Shown here: in pieces, positions 17,385 to 27,298 of the stretch
How positions within the stretch are numbered: position 1 is the stretch's first letter
How the letters are laid out: each line of letters begins with the position of its first letter
Assembly: GCA_016720065.1 (NCBI GenBank)
Contig: JADJXY010000002.1
Location: forward strand, 2,679,001 to 2,743,000
Length of the DNA stretch: 64,000 nt
Reading direction: 5' to 3'
DNA from: Betaproteobacteria bacterium
GTDB lineage: Bacteria > Pseudomonadota > Gammaproteobacteria > Burkholderiales > Rhodocyclaceae
Translations under genes and position numbers: made by a program
Notes under the pieces: generated by a model
What the model was told of the DNA's origin: nothing
What the model saw: the letters and a program-made list of their open reading frames with translations, nothing else
Database searches by the model: none

Positions 17385-18023
17385 ATGAGCACCGTCCGCG
17401 TCAGCGAAATCTTTTTCCTCCAGGGTGAAAGCTCCCGGGTCGGGCTGCCGACGGTTTTCGTGCGCCTCACCGGTTGCCCCCTGCGCTGCGTCTGGTGCGA
17501 TACCGCCCATGCCTTCAGCGGTGGCACGTCCATGAAACTGGAGGCCGTCCTGGCCGAGCTTTCCCGCCACCCGACGCGCCGGGTGTGCGTCACGGGAGGT
17601 GAGCCCCTGGCCCAGAAGGCCTGCCTGGGGCTGCTGGCCGCCCTGTGCGACGCGGGCTACGAGGTTTCCCTGGAGACTTCCGGTGCCCTGGACATTGCCC
17701 CCGTCGACGCGCGCGTCGCTCGGGTCATGGACCTCAAGGCACCCGCATCGGGCGAGTGCGGGCGCAACCTGTGGACGAATCTCGCCCATCTGCGCGCCAC
17801 GGACGAAATCAAGGTCATCGTCGCCTCCCGGGAAGACTACGCCTGGCTGCGCTCAGCCCTCGCCGACCACGAACTCGCCCGGCTCTGCCCGGTGCTCGTT
17901 TCCCCGGCCCAGGATCTCATCGACCCGGCGGCCCTGGCCGGATGGATTCTCGAAGACGGCCTGCCGGTGCGCTTTCAGCTCCAACTGCACAAGATTCTTT
18001 GGGGTAACATGCGGGGCAAGTAA
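17385..18023 (+). CDS. queE: 7-carboxy-7-deazaguanine synthase
   Basis: Radical-SAM enzyme of queuosine biosynthesis that contracts carboxy-tetrahydropterin to CDG. 212 residues. The cluster motif CPLRCVWC is at about residues 32-39, TGGEPL at about 66-71 and LETSGA after it; the short SAM core is typical of QueE. It sits directly after Tol-Pal, a common betaproteobacterial arrangement, but queC/queD are not nearby. Confidence 0.94.
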   Translation: MSTVRVSEIFFLQGESSRVGLPTVFVRLTGCPLRCVWCDTAHAFSGGTSMKLEAVLAELSRHPTRRVCVTGGEPLAQKACLGLLAALCDAGYEVSLETSGALDIAPVDARVARVMDLKAPASGECGRNLWTNLAHLRATDEIKVIVASREDYAWLRSALADHELARLCPVLVSPAQDLIDPAALAGWILEDGLPVRFQLQLHKILWGNMRGK

Positions 18024-18036
18024 CCGAGGAACCGCC

Positions 18037-18398
18037 ATGTCAGCCAATCGCCGCCAGTATTCGCGCATCCGCTTTCGTACCGACGCCCGCCTCTATCTTC
18101 CCGGCCAGGAAACCGACGTCGAGATCGTGGACCTCTCCCTGCGCGGGGCCTTGGTCGCAGCGCCGCCCGAGGTCTATGCGCCCCTGGGCACCCCTGCACC
18201 CTGCGCCTGCGCCTGGACGAGCTGGGCACCACCATCCGCATGGAAACCACCGTCGTCCATCGCGAGGGCGGCTACTACGGCCTGTACTGCCGCGAAATCG
18301 ACCTGGACAGCATCACCCACCTGCGCCGCCTGGTGGAACTGAATCTGGGCGACGAGGGGCTCCTGCACCGGGAACTGAACCGACTGAGCGCCGGCTGA
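18037..18398 (+). CDS. PilZ-domain protein, apparent frameshift
   Basis: Starts MSANRRQYSRIRFRTDARLYL with the RxxxR c-di-GMP motif (RRQYSR) and continues EIVDLSLRGALV (D/NxSxxG). At a C run (18191-18194) the frame breaks; adding one C restores CTLRLRLDELGTTIRMETTVVH, then GYYGLYCREIDLDS. Corrected length is 120 residues. It is a single-domain PilZ c-di-GMP receptor. With the GGDEF protein at 36 kb and the HD-GYP protein at 42.5 kb, three c-di-GMP-related genes lie in the window. Confidence 0.82.
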
Positions 18399-18681
18399 GC
18401 GGGGGCCGTTTCGCTTGATCTGAGTCATGCACCGCGCCCGACGCGGGGCTTAGCCTGACTGTGGGGGTTGCAGCCTTCCGCGCGGTGCGCGTCGTCAAGC
18501 GGAGCAAGAGCGAGTCCACAATGTGGATCGCAGGAATAGCAAAGGCAGTAGGGGCGCTGCGGCGGTTTCCGCAGCGCTTGAGGTCGAGGTCGAAGGGCCA
18601 GCAGCGCCCTCCATTGCCCCTCGCTGCGACGCGCCCGTCTCGCCTTCACTGCCTTCGTCATGAACCTCGCTCCCGTGGTGA

Positions 18682-18851
18682 ACTAGTAGTCAGTCACATA
18701 GGTTTGCGTGAATGCCGAGGCGCGCCTCCGCGCCCGGATCGCGCGAAGCGAACCGCAGCCATAGCCGAAGCTATGGCGAGGATGAGCGACAAAGCGAGCG
18801 GGGATGCGGGGCGTGCCGAACATAGCTGAACCTATGTGACTGACTACTAGT
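18682..18851. repeat. MITE-like element with perfect 23-base terminal inverted repeats
   Basis: Perfect inverted arms at 18682-18704 and 18829-18851, beginning and ending in ACTAGT, enclose 124 bases that include an inner hairpin (CCATAGC/GCTATGG at 18759-18776). No ORF fits inside. The whole gap 18399-18935 has no convincing gene; only this element stands out. A short Arg-rich ORF at 18425-18661 (minus) is unlikely to be real. Confidence 0.65.
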
Positions 18852-18935
18852 ACGGGAACCATTCTCCGCACCGCGTGCGCGACGGGAAGAACGCCATAGG
18901 GTTACCGCTTACCTATCTGGGGCTGCCTGTCTCGA

Positions 18936-21348
18936 TCAGATGTTCAGCTTCTTCAGCACTTCCGGATTCTTGACGATGGCCTCCCGCTTGGCGGCCGGGG
19001 CTTCGAAAAGGGCGGCCGGGGGTGTGGAGTCGAGGCGGCCGACGACGCCGGGCTCCTTGCAGGCGGGCTCGAAGTTCATGCTGACCTCGTCGCCGTTGCT
19101 GCCCGAGACATTGAAGCAATTGCGGCCAAATTTCTGGTTGAGGGGTACTGCGACGCTCGCCGAGACCAGATCGGCGAGATTGCTTCCCCCACCGGCGAGA
19201 TCCAGTTCATAGCGGCTGTCGCTGCCCAGCTTGCCCGCCGTCACCCCAAGGATGTTGCGCAGGCCGGCAATTTCCGTCAGCAGGCGCTTGGCCATGGTGT
19301 CGTCGGGCAGGCCGGAGAGGTTGAGTTTCACCTTCTGGGCGGCAAAGTGGAAGTGCTGCAGGAAGAAGCCCTTGGAGAATTCCTCGCCGATGAGGCGGCC
19401 GATGTCCGCCATGGCCTCGTCCTCGCTGTTCCAGGTCATGCGCTGGGGAACGGCGGTGTTGTAATAGAGTTCCTCGCCGGTCTTCTTATCGACGCACTTG
19501 ATGGTCCAGGAGGTGATGGCGGCCCGGTCGATGACCAGTCCCGAAGCCTCCAGGCGCACCGACAGCTTCTTGAACTTGGCCTCGCCGACCACCAGGAAAT
19601 CGGCCTTCTTGTCACCACCGTCCTCGCTCCAGGTCCGGAAGCCGAAGGACTGGATCTTTTCCTTGAGGGCGTTCTCGACGATCTGGGAGCGCTTGGACGC
19701 CGCCCCTTCCGCAGCGCTCAGGGTGCTGATCTGCACCGCGATGCGGGGATCACCGTTGTTGCGGATGAAATCGACCCGTTCGTCCTTGGACATCTGATTG
19801 AGGGATTTCTGCACGTCGCGGATGCGCACCGTGGCCTTGGCGGTCATGGAAACCAGACCGTCCTTGCCCGCCTGGGGCGAGTCTTCCCTGGACCACGGCC
19901 TCGATGAAGTCGTTGCCGCGCCCCAGGAGCTTTTCCCGCAGCACGCCGTAATTCTGGGCCAGGGAATTGGACTGGACGTAAAGGGCGACGGCTTTCTCCA
20001 CCAGGTCGCGGCGGGTCTCCTCGCGCAGGGCGGCGCGCAGGGCGTTGGAATCGGAGGCGAAGCGCGGGTCGCTGGTGTCGGCGAAACCCACGGCGGAGAT
20101 GGTCAGCAGGCGAGGAGAGTCACCGCCGCCGGACGAGGCGACCGGCGCCGGGGCGGCGCTGGAGGCCGCGGCAGGGGGCCGTGCCGTTGGCCGGCGCGGA
20201 CGGAGCCCCGCCGTCCGACTTGCCCAACAGGGCGACGGCGCCGCCGATGACGACCACGGCCCCACGCCGGCGGCCATGGCCCACATCGGCAGGGGCCGCT
20301 TGCCGGCGGCGGGGCTCGCGGCAGCCGGCCGGGAAGCCGGCGGTGGGGAGGCGCCTGGTAAACCTGCGCCGCAGCAGCGGGCGGAGGCGGCGGGGGGCGC
20401 GTAGACGGGCGCGACCGGGGTGGCCGTGGGCTGGTAGGCGACGGTGGATTCGTTGAAAACCTCGGTGGAATCCTCCGAGGCTCCCCCGTTCACCACGGTG
20501 GCATCCTCGTGGGCGGCGGCCTTGCCGTTGAGCGCCGCGGCAAGGGTGGCGGCGAATTCCTTGGCCGACTGGTAGCGCTCCTCGGGGCGCTTGGCCAGGG
20601 CCTTGCGGATCACGCCGTCGAAGACCGAGGGCACCTGGACGTTGAGTTCCGACGGTGCGATGGGGTCCTCCTTCAGCACCTTGTGCATGATGGTGGTGAG
20701 TTGCCCCGCAAAAGGCTTCTCCCCGGTGAGGAACTGATAGAGGATGACGCCGGCCGAGAAGAGGTCGGAGCGTCCGTCGACCCGCTGCCCCATGAACTGT
20801 TCCGGCGACATGTAGGCGGGGGTGCCGAGGACGGAACCGGCCTGGGTCAGGTTGGACGACTCGATGCGGGCGATGCCGAAGTCACCCACCTTGGCCTGGC
20901 CGTTCTTCAGCAGGAAGATGTTGGCCGGCTTGATGTCGCGGTGGATGATGCCGTGCTCGTGGGCGTGGGCGAGGGCGTTGAGCAATTCGCCCATGAGGCG
21001 GACGATTTCGCTCAGGGAAAAGCGTTCCTGCTTGTCGAAATAGTCCTTGAGTTCGCGCCCTTCGACGTACTCCATGGCGATGAAGGCGACGCCGTCGGCG
21101 TCTTCGCCGTATTCATAGACCGCCACCACATTGGGGTGGTTGAGGCGGCCGGCAGCCTGGGCCTCGCGCTTGAAGCGGGAGAGGATTTCGTCGACTTCCG
21201 TGCGGTCGAGCTGGTCCTTCTTGACCGTCTTCAGGGCCACGCGGCGGTCGATCATGGGGTCCCAGCCTTCGTAGACGATCCCCATGGCGCCCCGGCCAAG
21301 CTCGCGCCGGACCTCGTACTTACCCAGTTTTTGCGGAATTTCAGCCAT
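18936..21348 (-). CDS. Membrane-bound Ser/Thr protein kinase with a large periplasmic domain, several apparent frameshifts
   Basis: The N-terminal Hanks kinase domain (about residues 10-265) is complete: GRGAMGIVY, VALK (K40), HRDIKPANIFL, DFGIA and SPEQF. A Pro/Ala linker and one membrane helix follow, readable as AVVVIGGAVALLG only after a +1 shift at a G run near 20263. A -1 shift near 20175 and another near 19886 (one extra G) then join the C-terminal periplasmic domain MTAKATVRIRDVQ ... KKLNI. Corrected length is about 803 residues. That domain has an ADFLVVGEAKFKKLS segment like CsgG/FlgT-type folds. Two downstream-type partners (CsgG-like and secreted) are encoded upstream on the same strand. 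The indels cluster in G/C runs and are probably sequence errors. Start chosen at MAEIPQK after GGGAGG. Confidence 0.82.
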
Positions 21349-21369
21349 CGTGCCCTCCCCGGGCGTCAC

Positions 21370-22164
21370 TCATTTGTGTTTGGAATCGATTTCCCAGACG
21401 TTCTTCTGCACCAGACGCTGCACCAGGGTATCTAGCGTGAGTCCGCCGGAGGAGCCGCTGGAGAAGCCCAGGACCGAAGTGCCCTTGGCCCCCAGTTCCA
21501 TTTTCTCCTCGCTGTAGCCGGTGGCGACCTGCTCGGTGGTGTTGGCGTCGATGATCTTGTAGCGCATGCCGATGATCCACACGCCGGTGGATTCGCCCGT
21601 CTGAACCGAACCCACGGCGGCGCCGGCGGCGGCCGAGCCGCGGCTGCCCCCCAGGATGCCGATGAGCGAGCCCACGGCCCGGCCGTCGAAGCCCTGTTGC
21701 GCCTGGGCCACCGGTTCGGCCTTGAGGATGTCGAATTTGACCACGTACTTGGTGGTCTTGAACTTGCCCTTCTGCAGAATCTTGCGCGCGGCATCAGGGT
21801 CACCCATGGTGTAGGCGAGGGTGAATTCGTTGAGCAGCGGCCCCAGGTCGGCCCGCTCAAGAATCTTGAAATTGGCCTTGCTCAGTTCCAGTTCGGCGTA
21901 GTCGGCGATGTTGTTGGGGCCGAATTTCTGGGTGAAGGAGGCGTTGGCGCTCTTGATCTCGCCGGGGATGACGACGATGGCCGGGCCGGGCTTGCCGGCG
22001 TTCTGGTATTCGATGGGCTTGTACATGCCCTTGTTCGCCATCTCGTTGGCCTGCTGCGAAGTGCTGCTGCCGGCGGTGGGCGAAGGGTTGTCGAACACCG
22101 GCTGGCCGTAGGCGGAGCCGAAGAGAGCCCACAGGCAGCAGGCGGCGAGGGAACGGAGTTTCAT
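21370..22164 (-). CDS. CsgG/HfaB-family outer-membrane protein
   Basis: 264 residues with a signal peptide (cleavage about SAYG) and the CsgG fold: IADYAELELSKANFKILERADLGPLLNEF, then a Gly-rich GILGGSRGSAAAG and VWIIGMRYKIID. CsgG forms the curli secretion pore; relatives such as HfaB anchor holdfasts. There is no lipobox Cys at the start, and no curli genes (csgA/B/E/F) are near. It is encoded 21 bases upstream of the kinase start, same strand, so probably co-transcribed. A role as envelope sensor or pore in the kinase system is inferred. Confidence 0.8.
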   Translation of the reverse strand: MKLRSLAACCLWALFGSAYGQPVFDNPSPTAGSSTSQQANEMANKGMYKPIEYQNAGKPGPAIVVIPGEIKSANASFTQKFGPNNIADYAELELSKANFKILERADLGPLLNEFTLAYTMGDPDAARKILQKGKFKTTKYVVKFDILKAEPVAQAQQGFDGRAVGSLIGILGGSRGSAAAGAAVGSVQTGESTGVWIIGMRYKIIDANTTEQVATGYSEEKMELGAKGTSVLGFSSGSSGGLTLDTLVQRLVQKNVWEIDSKHK

Positions 22165-22182
22165 GGTGGACCTCTGGGAAGC

Positions 22183-22842
22183 TTACTTCTTGGTTTTGCC
22201 GCCGATGCCAGTCTTGCGGCAGTACTCGCTGTACAGGCGGGCGACGACGCTCTCCGCCTGCTCGTTGATGAGGGTCACCGCCATGCCGCCCACGTCGCTG
22301 TTGGAGTAGGACTCGGCGGCCCCACTGGCTTCCGAGATCATGCGGCCGTCGGCGCCGGTGAGGGTGAAGCTCATGCTGACATAGACCTCGGGCAGGCGAA
22401 CCAACTGGTTGTAGCCCGTGCGGCTGGAGATGACGCCGCGCAGGATGAAGTCGGAGGTCATCTTCTTGGAGGCGTTGAGGGCGGCCTCCATGTCGTTGTT
22501 CAGGTAGGCGTCGATTTCCGCCTGGGCGACCTTGGCCTTCATTTCCTCCTGGGAAATGGAATTGAGCCCCAGGCGCTTCAGGCGCTTGTCGATGGCCTGG
22601 AAGTGGGCGGAAAAGGCACCCTGGTCGGAAAGCATGCCCTTGGCCGTGCGCTGGCCAACGATGACCATGATGCGCTTGTCCTTGACGGCCTGCTGGCAGG
22701 GCGTGGAGAGGAGGGCCGCATGGCGCTGGCGGGCGGCATCGGAGGCAGCCTTTTCCTTCTGTTCTTCTTCGGAAAAGCTGAAAGCGTTGGCGTCACCGAT
22801 CAGGGAGGCGAGGAGGGCGAAGGAGAGGAGCGCTGTCTTCAT
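22183..22842 (-). CDS. Secreted protein of unknown function, first gene of the kinase/CsgG cluster
   Basis: 219 residues with a signal peptide (cleavage about DANA). RIMVIVGQRT, then SHFQAIDKRLKRLGLNSISQEEM and KMTSDFILRGVISSRTGYN resemble the alpha/beta sensor-like domains of CsgG/TolB-N/FlgT-type proteins. It shares that layout with the C-terminal domain of the nearby kinase (ADFLVVGEAKF). No exact family recognised. 18 bases upstream of the csgG-like gene. Confidence 0.7.
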   Translation of the reverse strand: MKTALLSFALLASLIGDANAFSFSEEEQKEKAASDAARQRHAALLSTPCQQAVKDKRIMVIVGQRTAKGMLSDQGAFSAHFQAIDKRLKRLGLNSISQEEMKAKVAQAEIDAYLNNDMEAALNASKKMTSDFILRGVISSRTGYNQLVRLPEVYVSMSFTLTGADGRMISEASGAAESYSNSDVGGMAVTLINEQAESVVARLYSEYCRKTGIGGKTKK

Positions 22843-22914
22843 GGTCCGCAGGGGGGGCAGGAGGGGGTGGCGGGAAGGCCGGCCCGGGCGGGCCGGCCAG
22901 GACGGCGGCGTCGC

Positions 22915-23220
22915 TTAACCCTTGAGGCAGCCGGACATGAAGCTCTTGCGCTCGGCGCCTTTCAGGCCCTTCTCACCGGCTTCCTTGTTGCAGGACTTCA
23001 TCTTTTCCTGCTGGGCGGTCTTGGCGTTGCTGGCGGGCTTGGCGTCATCGGCGGGTTTGGCCGACAGGCATTCCTTCATGTAGGCCTTGCGTTCGTCGCC
23101 TTTCTTGTCACCGGCGGAGGCATTGCACTCCTTCATCTTGTTCTGCTGGGCGGTGGCGGCCTGGGCGGTGCCGGCGGCGAAGGCGAGGGTCATTGCTACG
23201 AGGGCGACGAGGGTCTTCAT
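22915..23220 (-). CDS. psiF: PsiF repeat protein
   Basis: 101 residues with a signal peptide (cleavage about AQA) and two PsiF repeats, KMKECNASAGDKKGDERKAYMKECL and KMKSCNKEAGEKGLKGAERKSFMSGCL, each with a Cys pair. E. coli PsiF is phosphate-starvation induced; the molecular role is unknown. The ATG follows AAGGAGAT at optimal spacing; a longer in-frame start would lose the signal peptide. A strong hairpin at 22878-22899 lies downstream. Confidence 0.88.
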   Translation of the reverse strand: MKTLVALVAMTLAFAAGTAQAATAQQNKMKECNASAGDKKGDERKAYMKECLSAKPADDAKPASNAKTAQQEKMKSCNKEAGEKGLKGAERKSFMSGCLKG

Positions 23221-23271
23221 GGTATCTCCTTGCGGGTAGTAGGGTTGGAATGCCGCTGCAATATCAGGCAA

Positions 23272-24207
23272 TCAGGCATCCTCGTCAAGCATGATGCGCT
23301 GCTGTCTTTCGATGAAATCCTGCATGCTGTCGATGCCTCGCAGTTGCAGGATGGTATTGCGTACCGCGGCCTCCAGCAGGACGGCCAGGTTGCGGCCGGC
23401 GGCCACCGGGATGACCACCTTGCGGATGGGGACGCCCAGGACTTCCTGGCTCTGGGCGTCCAGGGGCAGGCGGGGCGCTTCCATGCCCTGGGCCGGCCGT
23501 TGCAGATGGACGATGAGCTTGAGCTTCATCTTGCGGCGCGAGGCGGTCTCGCCAAAGATGGTGCGGATGTTGAGCAGCCCCAGGCCGCGCACTTCCAGGA
23601 AGTCGCGCAGCATCCCCGGACAGCGGCCTTCTATGGTGGCGGGGGCGATGCGGGCCATTTCCACCACGTCGTCGGCCACCAGGCCGTGACCACGGGAAAT
23701 GAGTTCCAGGGCGAGTTCCGACTTGCCCACGCCGGAATCCCCGGTCACCAGAACCCCCATGCCCAGCACGTCCATGAACACGCCGTGCAGGCTGGTGGTG
23801 TCGGCGAGGCGCCGGGACAGGTAGATGCGCAGCAGGTCGATGACCGCCGAGCAGGGCTTGGGTGTGGTGAGGAGCGGGGTGCCGCTGGCCTCACAGGCGA
23901 GGAACAGGGCTTCCGGCGGCGCCAGGCCTTCGGCGACGATGATGGCCGGGGACTGGGCCGCGAGCAATTCCTGGAACTGGTGGCGGAACTTGGCCTCGCC
24001 GATGCGCTGCACCCAGTCGTACTCGGCCAGGCCCATGACCTGGAGGCGCTCCGGGTGGATGACGTTGATGTGGCCGACCACGTCGGCGCCGTAATTGTTG
24101 GAGGTCTTGAGTTCGATGCGGCGCTCGGCGCCGTGGGCCACGACCCAGTTGAGCAGCAGCTTGTCCCGGTTGTCGTCGTAGAGCTGGTCGAGACTGATGT
24201 GCCGCAC
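23272..24207 (-). CDS. hprK: HPr kinase/phosphorylase
   Basis: Bifunctional enzyme that phosphorylates/dephosphorylates HPr on serine. 311 residues with Walker A GDSGVGKSE and the family signature EVRGLGLLNIRTIFGE. In betaproteobacteria it acts with PTS-Ntr proteins in regulation, not sugar uptake. Follows ptsN at 11 bases, part of rpoN-hpf-ptsN-hprK. Confidence 0.96.
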   Translation of the reverse strand: MRHISLDQLYDDNRDKLLLNWVVAHGAERRIELKTSNNYGADVVGHINVIHPERLQVMGLAEYDWVQRIGEAKFRHQFQELLAAQSPAIIVAEGLAPPEALFLACEASGTPLLTTPKPCSAVIDLLRIYLSRRLADTTSLHGVFMDVLGMGVLVTGDSGVGKSELALELISRGHGLVADDVVEMARIAPATIEGRCPGMLRDFLEVRGLGLLNIRTIFGETASRRKMKLKLIVHLQRPAQGMEAPRLPLDAQSQEVLGVPIRKVVIPVAAGRNLAVLLEAAVRNTILQLRGIDSMQDFIERQQRIMLDEDA

Positions 24208-24218
24208 CGCCGCACCGC

Positions 24219-24665
24219 CTACTTCTGAAACTGGGCGACCACGGCGGCAGCGTCGGGCGCTGCGGCGAGGGCTTCGCGGAACGACCGGTCGGCGAAGCGC
24301 TGGGCGAGTTCGGAAAGGATCTGGAGGTGTTCCTCGGTGGCCTGCTCGGGGACCAGGAGGACGAATAGCTGACTCACGGGACGCCCGTCGGGAGAATCGA
24401 AGGGGACGGGCTGGGTGAGGCGCAGGAAGGCGCCGGTGGCCTGCTTCAAGCCCTTGATGCGGCCATGGGGAATGGCGATGCCCTGGCCGAGGCCGGTGGA
24501 ACCCAGTTTTTCGCGGGCGAAAAGGCTTTCGAATACCAGGGAGCAGGCGATGCCGACGTTGTTTTCGAAGAGCAGGCCGGCCTGTTCGAAGACCCGCTTC
24601 TTGCTGCCTGCCTCGAGGTCGAGAAGGACGTGGGCGGCCGGCAGGAGTTTGACGAAGGGATTCAT
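24219..24665 (-). CDS. ptsN: PTS IIA-like nitrogen-regulatory protein
   Basis: EIIA-Ntr, 148 residues. The phosphorylated His is in GIAIPHGRIKG. It controls potassium transport, phosphate and nitrogen responses in homologues by its phosphorylation state. The gap to the upstream hpf gene is 57 bases with a GC-rich hairpin but no T run. Confidence 0.94.
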   Translation of the reverse strand: MNPFVKLLPAAHVLLDLEAGSKKRVFEQAGLLFENNVGIACSLVFESLFAREKLGSTGLGQGIAIPHGRIKGLKQATGAFLRLTQPVPFDSPDGRPVSQLFVLLVPEQATEEHLQILSELAQRFADRSFREALAAAPDAAAVVAQFQK

Positions 24666-24722
24666 GGCGGGGGGAGGGTCGCGCCGCGGCGGCCCGGTGG
24701 AGCGCCGCGGCAGCGGTGGGGC

Positions 24723-25046
24723 CTATTCGGCCACGTGGTGGGCGGCCTTGTCGCCGCGGTGATGGTCCTGGACCTTCTGCTTGTACTTCTGGACCTGGCG
24801 GTCGAGCTTGTCGAACAGCACGTCGATGGAGGCATAGAGATCATCGCCGGCGTTCTCGACAAAGATGTCCTTGCCGGGAACATGGACCGTCACTTCGGCG
24901 CGCTGCTTCAGCTTTTCGACGGAAAGGATCACGTTGACGCCGGTGACGCGGTCGAAATGGCGAACCACAGGGTCGAGTTTGCTTTCGACGTATTCGCGCA
25001 GGGCCGGGGTAACTTCGACGTGATGACCGCTGATCTGCAGATTCAT
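24723..25046 (-). CDS. hpf: Ribosome hibernation promoting factor, short form
   Basis: 107 residues, S30AE/sigma-54 modulation fold: MNLQISGHHVEVTPALREYVESKL, HFDRVTGVNVILSVEK, and DLYASIDVLFDKLDRQVQKYK. Binds the decoding centre of 30S ribosomes and promotes 100S dimers with RMF. Short form without the C-terminal dimerisation domain. 12 bases downstream of rpoN. Confidence 0.95.
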   Translation of the reverse strand: MNLQISGHHVEVTPALREYVESKLDPVVRHFDRVTGVNVILSVEKLKQRAEVTVHVPGKDIFVENAGDDLYASIDVLFDKLDRQVQKYKQKVQDHHRGDKAAHHVAE

Positions 25047-25058
25047 GGTTTCTCCTTC

Positions 25059-26542
25059 TTACAGAGTCTTTCTTAGATTGACCGGCGGGATGTTGAGGGC
25101 CTCGCGGTATTTGGCGACCGTGCGGCGCGCCACAACGATTCCCTGCTGGCCTAGTATTTCGGATATTTGACTATCCGACAAGGGCTTCCTGCCATCCTCG
25201 TTGCCGATCAATTGCTTGATGAGGGCGCGGATGGCCGTGGCGGAACAGGCGCCTCCGGTATCGGTGGAGACGTGGCTGCCGAAGAAGTACTTCAGCTCGA
25301 AGATGCCCCGCGGCGTGGCCATGTATTTCTGGCTGGTGACGCGGGAGACGGTGGATTCGTGCAAGCCCAGGATGTCGGCGATTTCGCGCAAGACCAGGGG
25401 CCGCATGGCGACTTCGCCGTGTTCGAAAAACTGGCGCTGGCGGTCCACGATGGTCTGGGTGACGCGCTGGATGGTCTCGAAGCGCTGCTGCACATTCTTG
25501 ATGAGCCAGCGGGCCTCCTGCAACTGGCCGGACAGATTGCCGTTGCCGCGGCGCTGCTTGGCCAGGATTTCGGCATACAGGCGATTGACCCGCAGCCGCG
25601 GGTAGGCGTCGGGGTTGATGTAGGCCGTCCATTTGCCCTTCAGCTTCTTCACCAGCACGTCGGGCACGATGTAGCGCGCCTCCAGGGGGGAGAAGCGGGC
25701 GCCGGGACGGGGGTCGAGACTGACGATGAGGGCCTGGGCGGCCTTGATGTCTTCGTCGTCCACGCCCATCAGGCGGCGCAGCTTGACGAAATCCCGCGCG
25801 GCGAGCAGTTCCAGGTGGCGATCGACGATGGTCAGGGCCATGTCCCGGTCGTAGCCCGGCTCCTGGGCCTTCAACTGGATCATCAGGCACTCCCGCGGAT
25901 TGCGGGCAGCAACGCCGGTGGGGTCGAAGTGCTGCACCTGGCGCAGGGCGATTTCCAGTTCTTCGATCTCGATCTCGTACTCCGGCGGCAGGGTCTGCCA
26001 CAGCTCCTCCAGGGGCGTGGTCAGGTAGCCGTCGTCGTCCAGGGCTTCGATCAGGAAGCGGGCCAGGCTGCGGTCCCGCTGCGAGAGCTGGGTCATGCCC
26101 AGTTGCCACACAGGTGGTCGCGCAGGCTGGTGGTGCCGGCATGCACGTCGTGGCCGTCGGAATCGTCGTCTTCGTCGCGGCCGGCGCCGGTGAAGGTGCC
26201 GGCGTCGGAGGACCAGCGGTCGTCATCGCTGCCGGCGGGCGGTTCGGGGGCTTCGGTGGCGGAGTCGCGCTCCCGCTCCCGTTCGCCGTCGCCGGCCTCG
26301 CGCTCGGCGGGCGTCTCGTGGGAGTCGCTCTGGCCATCGCCGCGGGAACCCTCGCCGGCCGTCGCGGCGGCGCGCCAGGATTCGCCTTCGTCTTCCCGTT
26401 CCAGGAGAGGGTTTTCCAGCAGATAGCGCTCGATTTCCTGGTTCATCTCCAGGGTGGAGAGCTGCAACAGCTTGATGGAGTGCTGCAACTGGGGCGTCAG
26501 CGCCAGGTGCTGGGAGAGTTTGAGCTGGAGGGCGGGCTTCAT
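25059..26542 (-). CDS. rpoN: RNA polymerase sigma-54 factor, apparent frameshift
   Basis: The N-terminal activator region MKPALQLKLSQHLALTPQLQHSIKLLQLS is intact, followed by an acidic region II. The frame breaks after TSLRDHL near 26110, where one base seems missing; with it the protein continues WQLGMTQLSQRDR through the core-binding and HTH regions. The RpoN box ARRTVAKYREALNIPP is complete. Corrected length is 494 residues. Loss of sigma-54 is possible but the rest is so well preserved that an error is more likely. Confidence 0.92.
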
Positions 26543-26556
26543 GAGAGCGGTTCCGG

Positions 26557-27294
26557 TCAGAGTCGGAAGTTCTCGCCCAGATAGACTTTACGCACGCTTT
26601 CATTGTCCACGATTTCCGCCGGCCGTCCAGCGGCCAGGACTTCGCCGGCGTTGATGATGTAGGCGTGGTCGCAGATGCCGAGGGTTTCGCGCACGTTGTG
26701 GTCGGTGATGAGGACGCCGATGTTGCGTTCCTTCAGGAAGCGGATGATCTTCTGGATTTCCAGCACGGCGATGGGATCGACCCCGGCGAAGGGCTCGTCC
26801 AGGAGGATGAAGCGGGGCCGTGTGGCCAGGGCCCGGGCGATTTCCACCCGGCGCCGCTCGCCGCCGGAAAGGGCCGCGGCATTCACTTCCCGCACGTGGC
26901 CGATGTGCAGTTCCGAGAGCAGCATTTCCAGGCGCTCGGAAACTTCCGGGCCGGACATGTCCTGCAATTCGAGGACGGCGCGGATATTGTCCTCGACGTT
27001 GAGCTTCCTGAAGACCGACGCTTCCTGGGGCAGATAGGACAGACCCTGGCGCGCCCGCGCGTGCATGGGCAGGTGGGAGAGCTTGGCGTCGTCGATGTAG
27101 ACATCGCCTCCGTCAGCCGGCACCAGGCCGACGATCATGTAGAAGCAGGTAGTCTTGCCGGCCCCGTTGGGCCCCAGCAGGCCGACCACTTCGCCGCTTT
27201 TGACTTCGAAGGACACGTCGTGCACCACGGTGCGGGTCTTGTAGCGCTTCTTGAGGTTGTGGGCGGAAAGAGTGGAAGGCGCCACGGCGTCCAT
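26557..27294 (-). CDS. lptB: LptB, ATPase of the LPS export ABC transporter
   Basis: 245 residues. Walker A GPNGAGKT, signature ALSGGERRRVEIARAL, Walker B FILLDEPFAGVDP, and switch His in ITDHNVRETL. Powers LPS extraction by LptFG. In many relatives lptA lies directly upstream; here recX does, ending four bases before the LptB ATG. 14 bases precede rpoN. Confidence 0.95.
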   Translation of the reverse strand: MDAVAPSTLSAHNLKKRYKTRTVVHDVSFEVKSGEVVGLLGPNGAGKTTCFYMIVGLVPADGGDVYIDDAKLSHLPMHARARQGLSYLPQEASVFRKLNVEDNIRAVLELQDMSGPEVSERLEMLLSELHIGHVREVNAAALSGGERRRVEIARALATRPRFILLDEPFAGVDPIAVLEIQKIIRFLKERNIGVLITDHNVRETLGICDHAYIINAGEVLAAGRPAEIVDNESVRKVYLGENFRL

Positions 27295-27298
27295 GGGA

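Noticed and set aside
18425..18661. 78-codon minus-strand ORF in the gap after the PilZ gene
   Set aside because: Arg/Pro-rich composition, no ribosome site and no family similarity seen.
21370..22164. Curli secretion system
   Set aside because: Only a CsgG-like gene is present, without csgA, csgB, csgE or csgF; the context is a kinase gene.
21697..24228. 843-codon open frame on the plus strand
   Set aside because: Antisense to the csgG-like gene, the secreted protein, psiF and hprK; no recognisable motif and no ribosome site.
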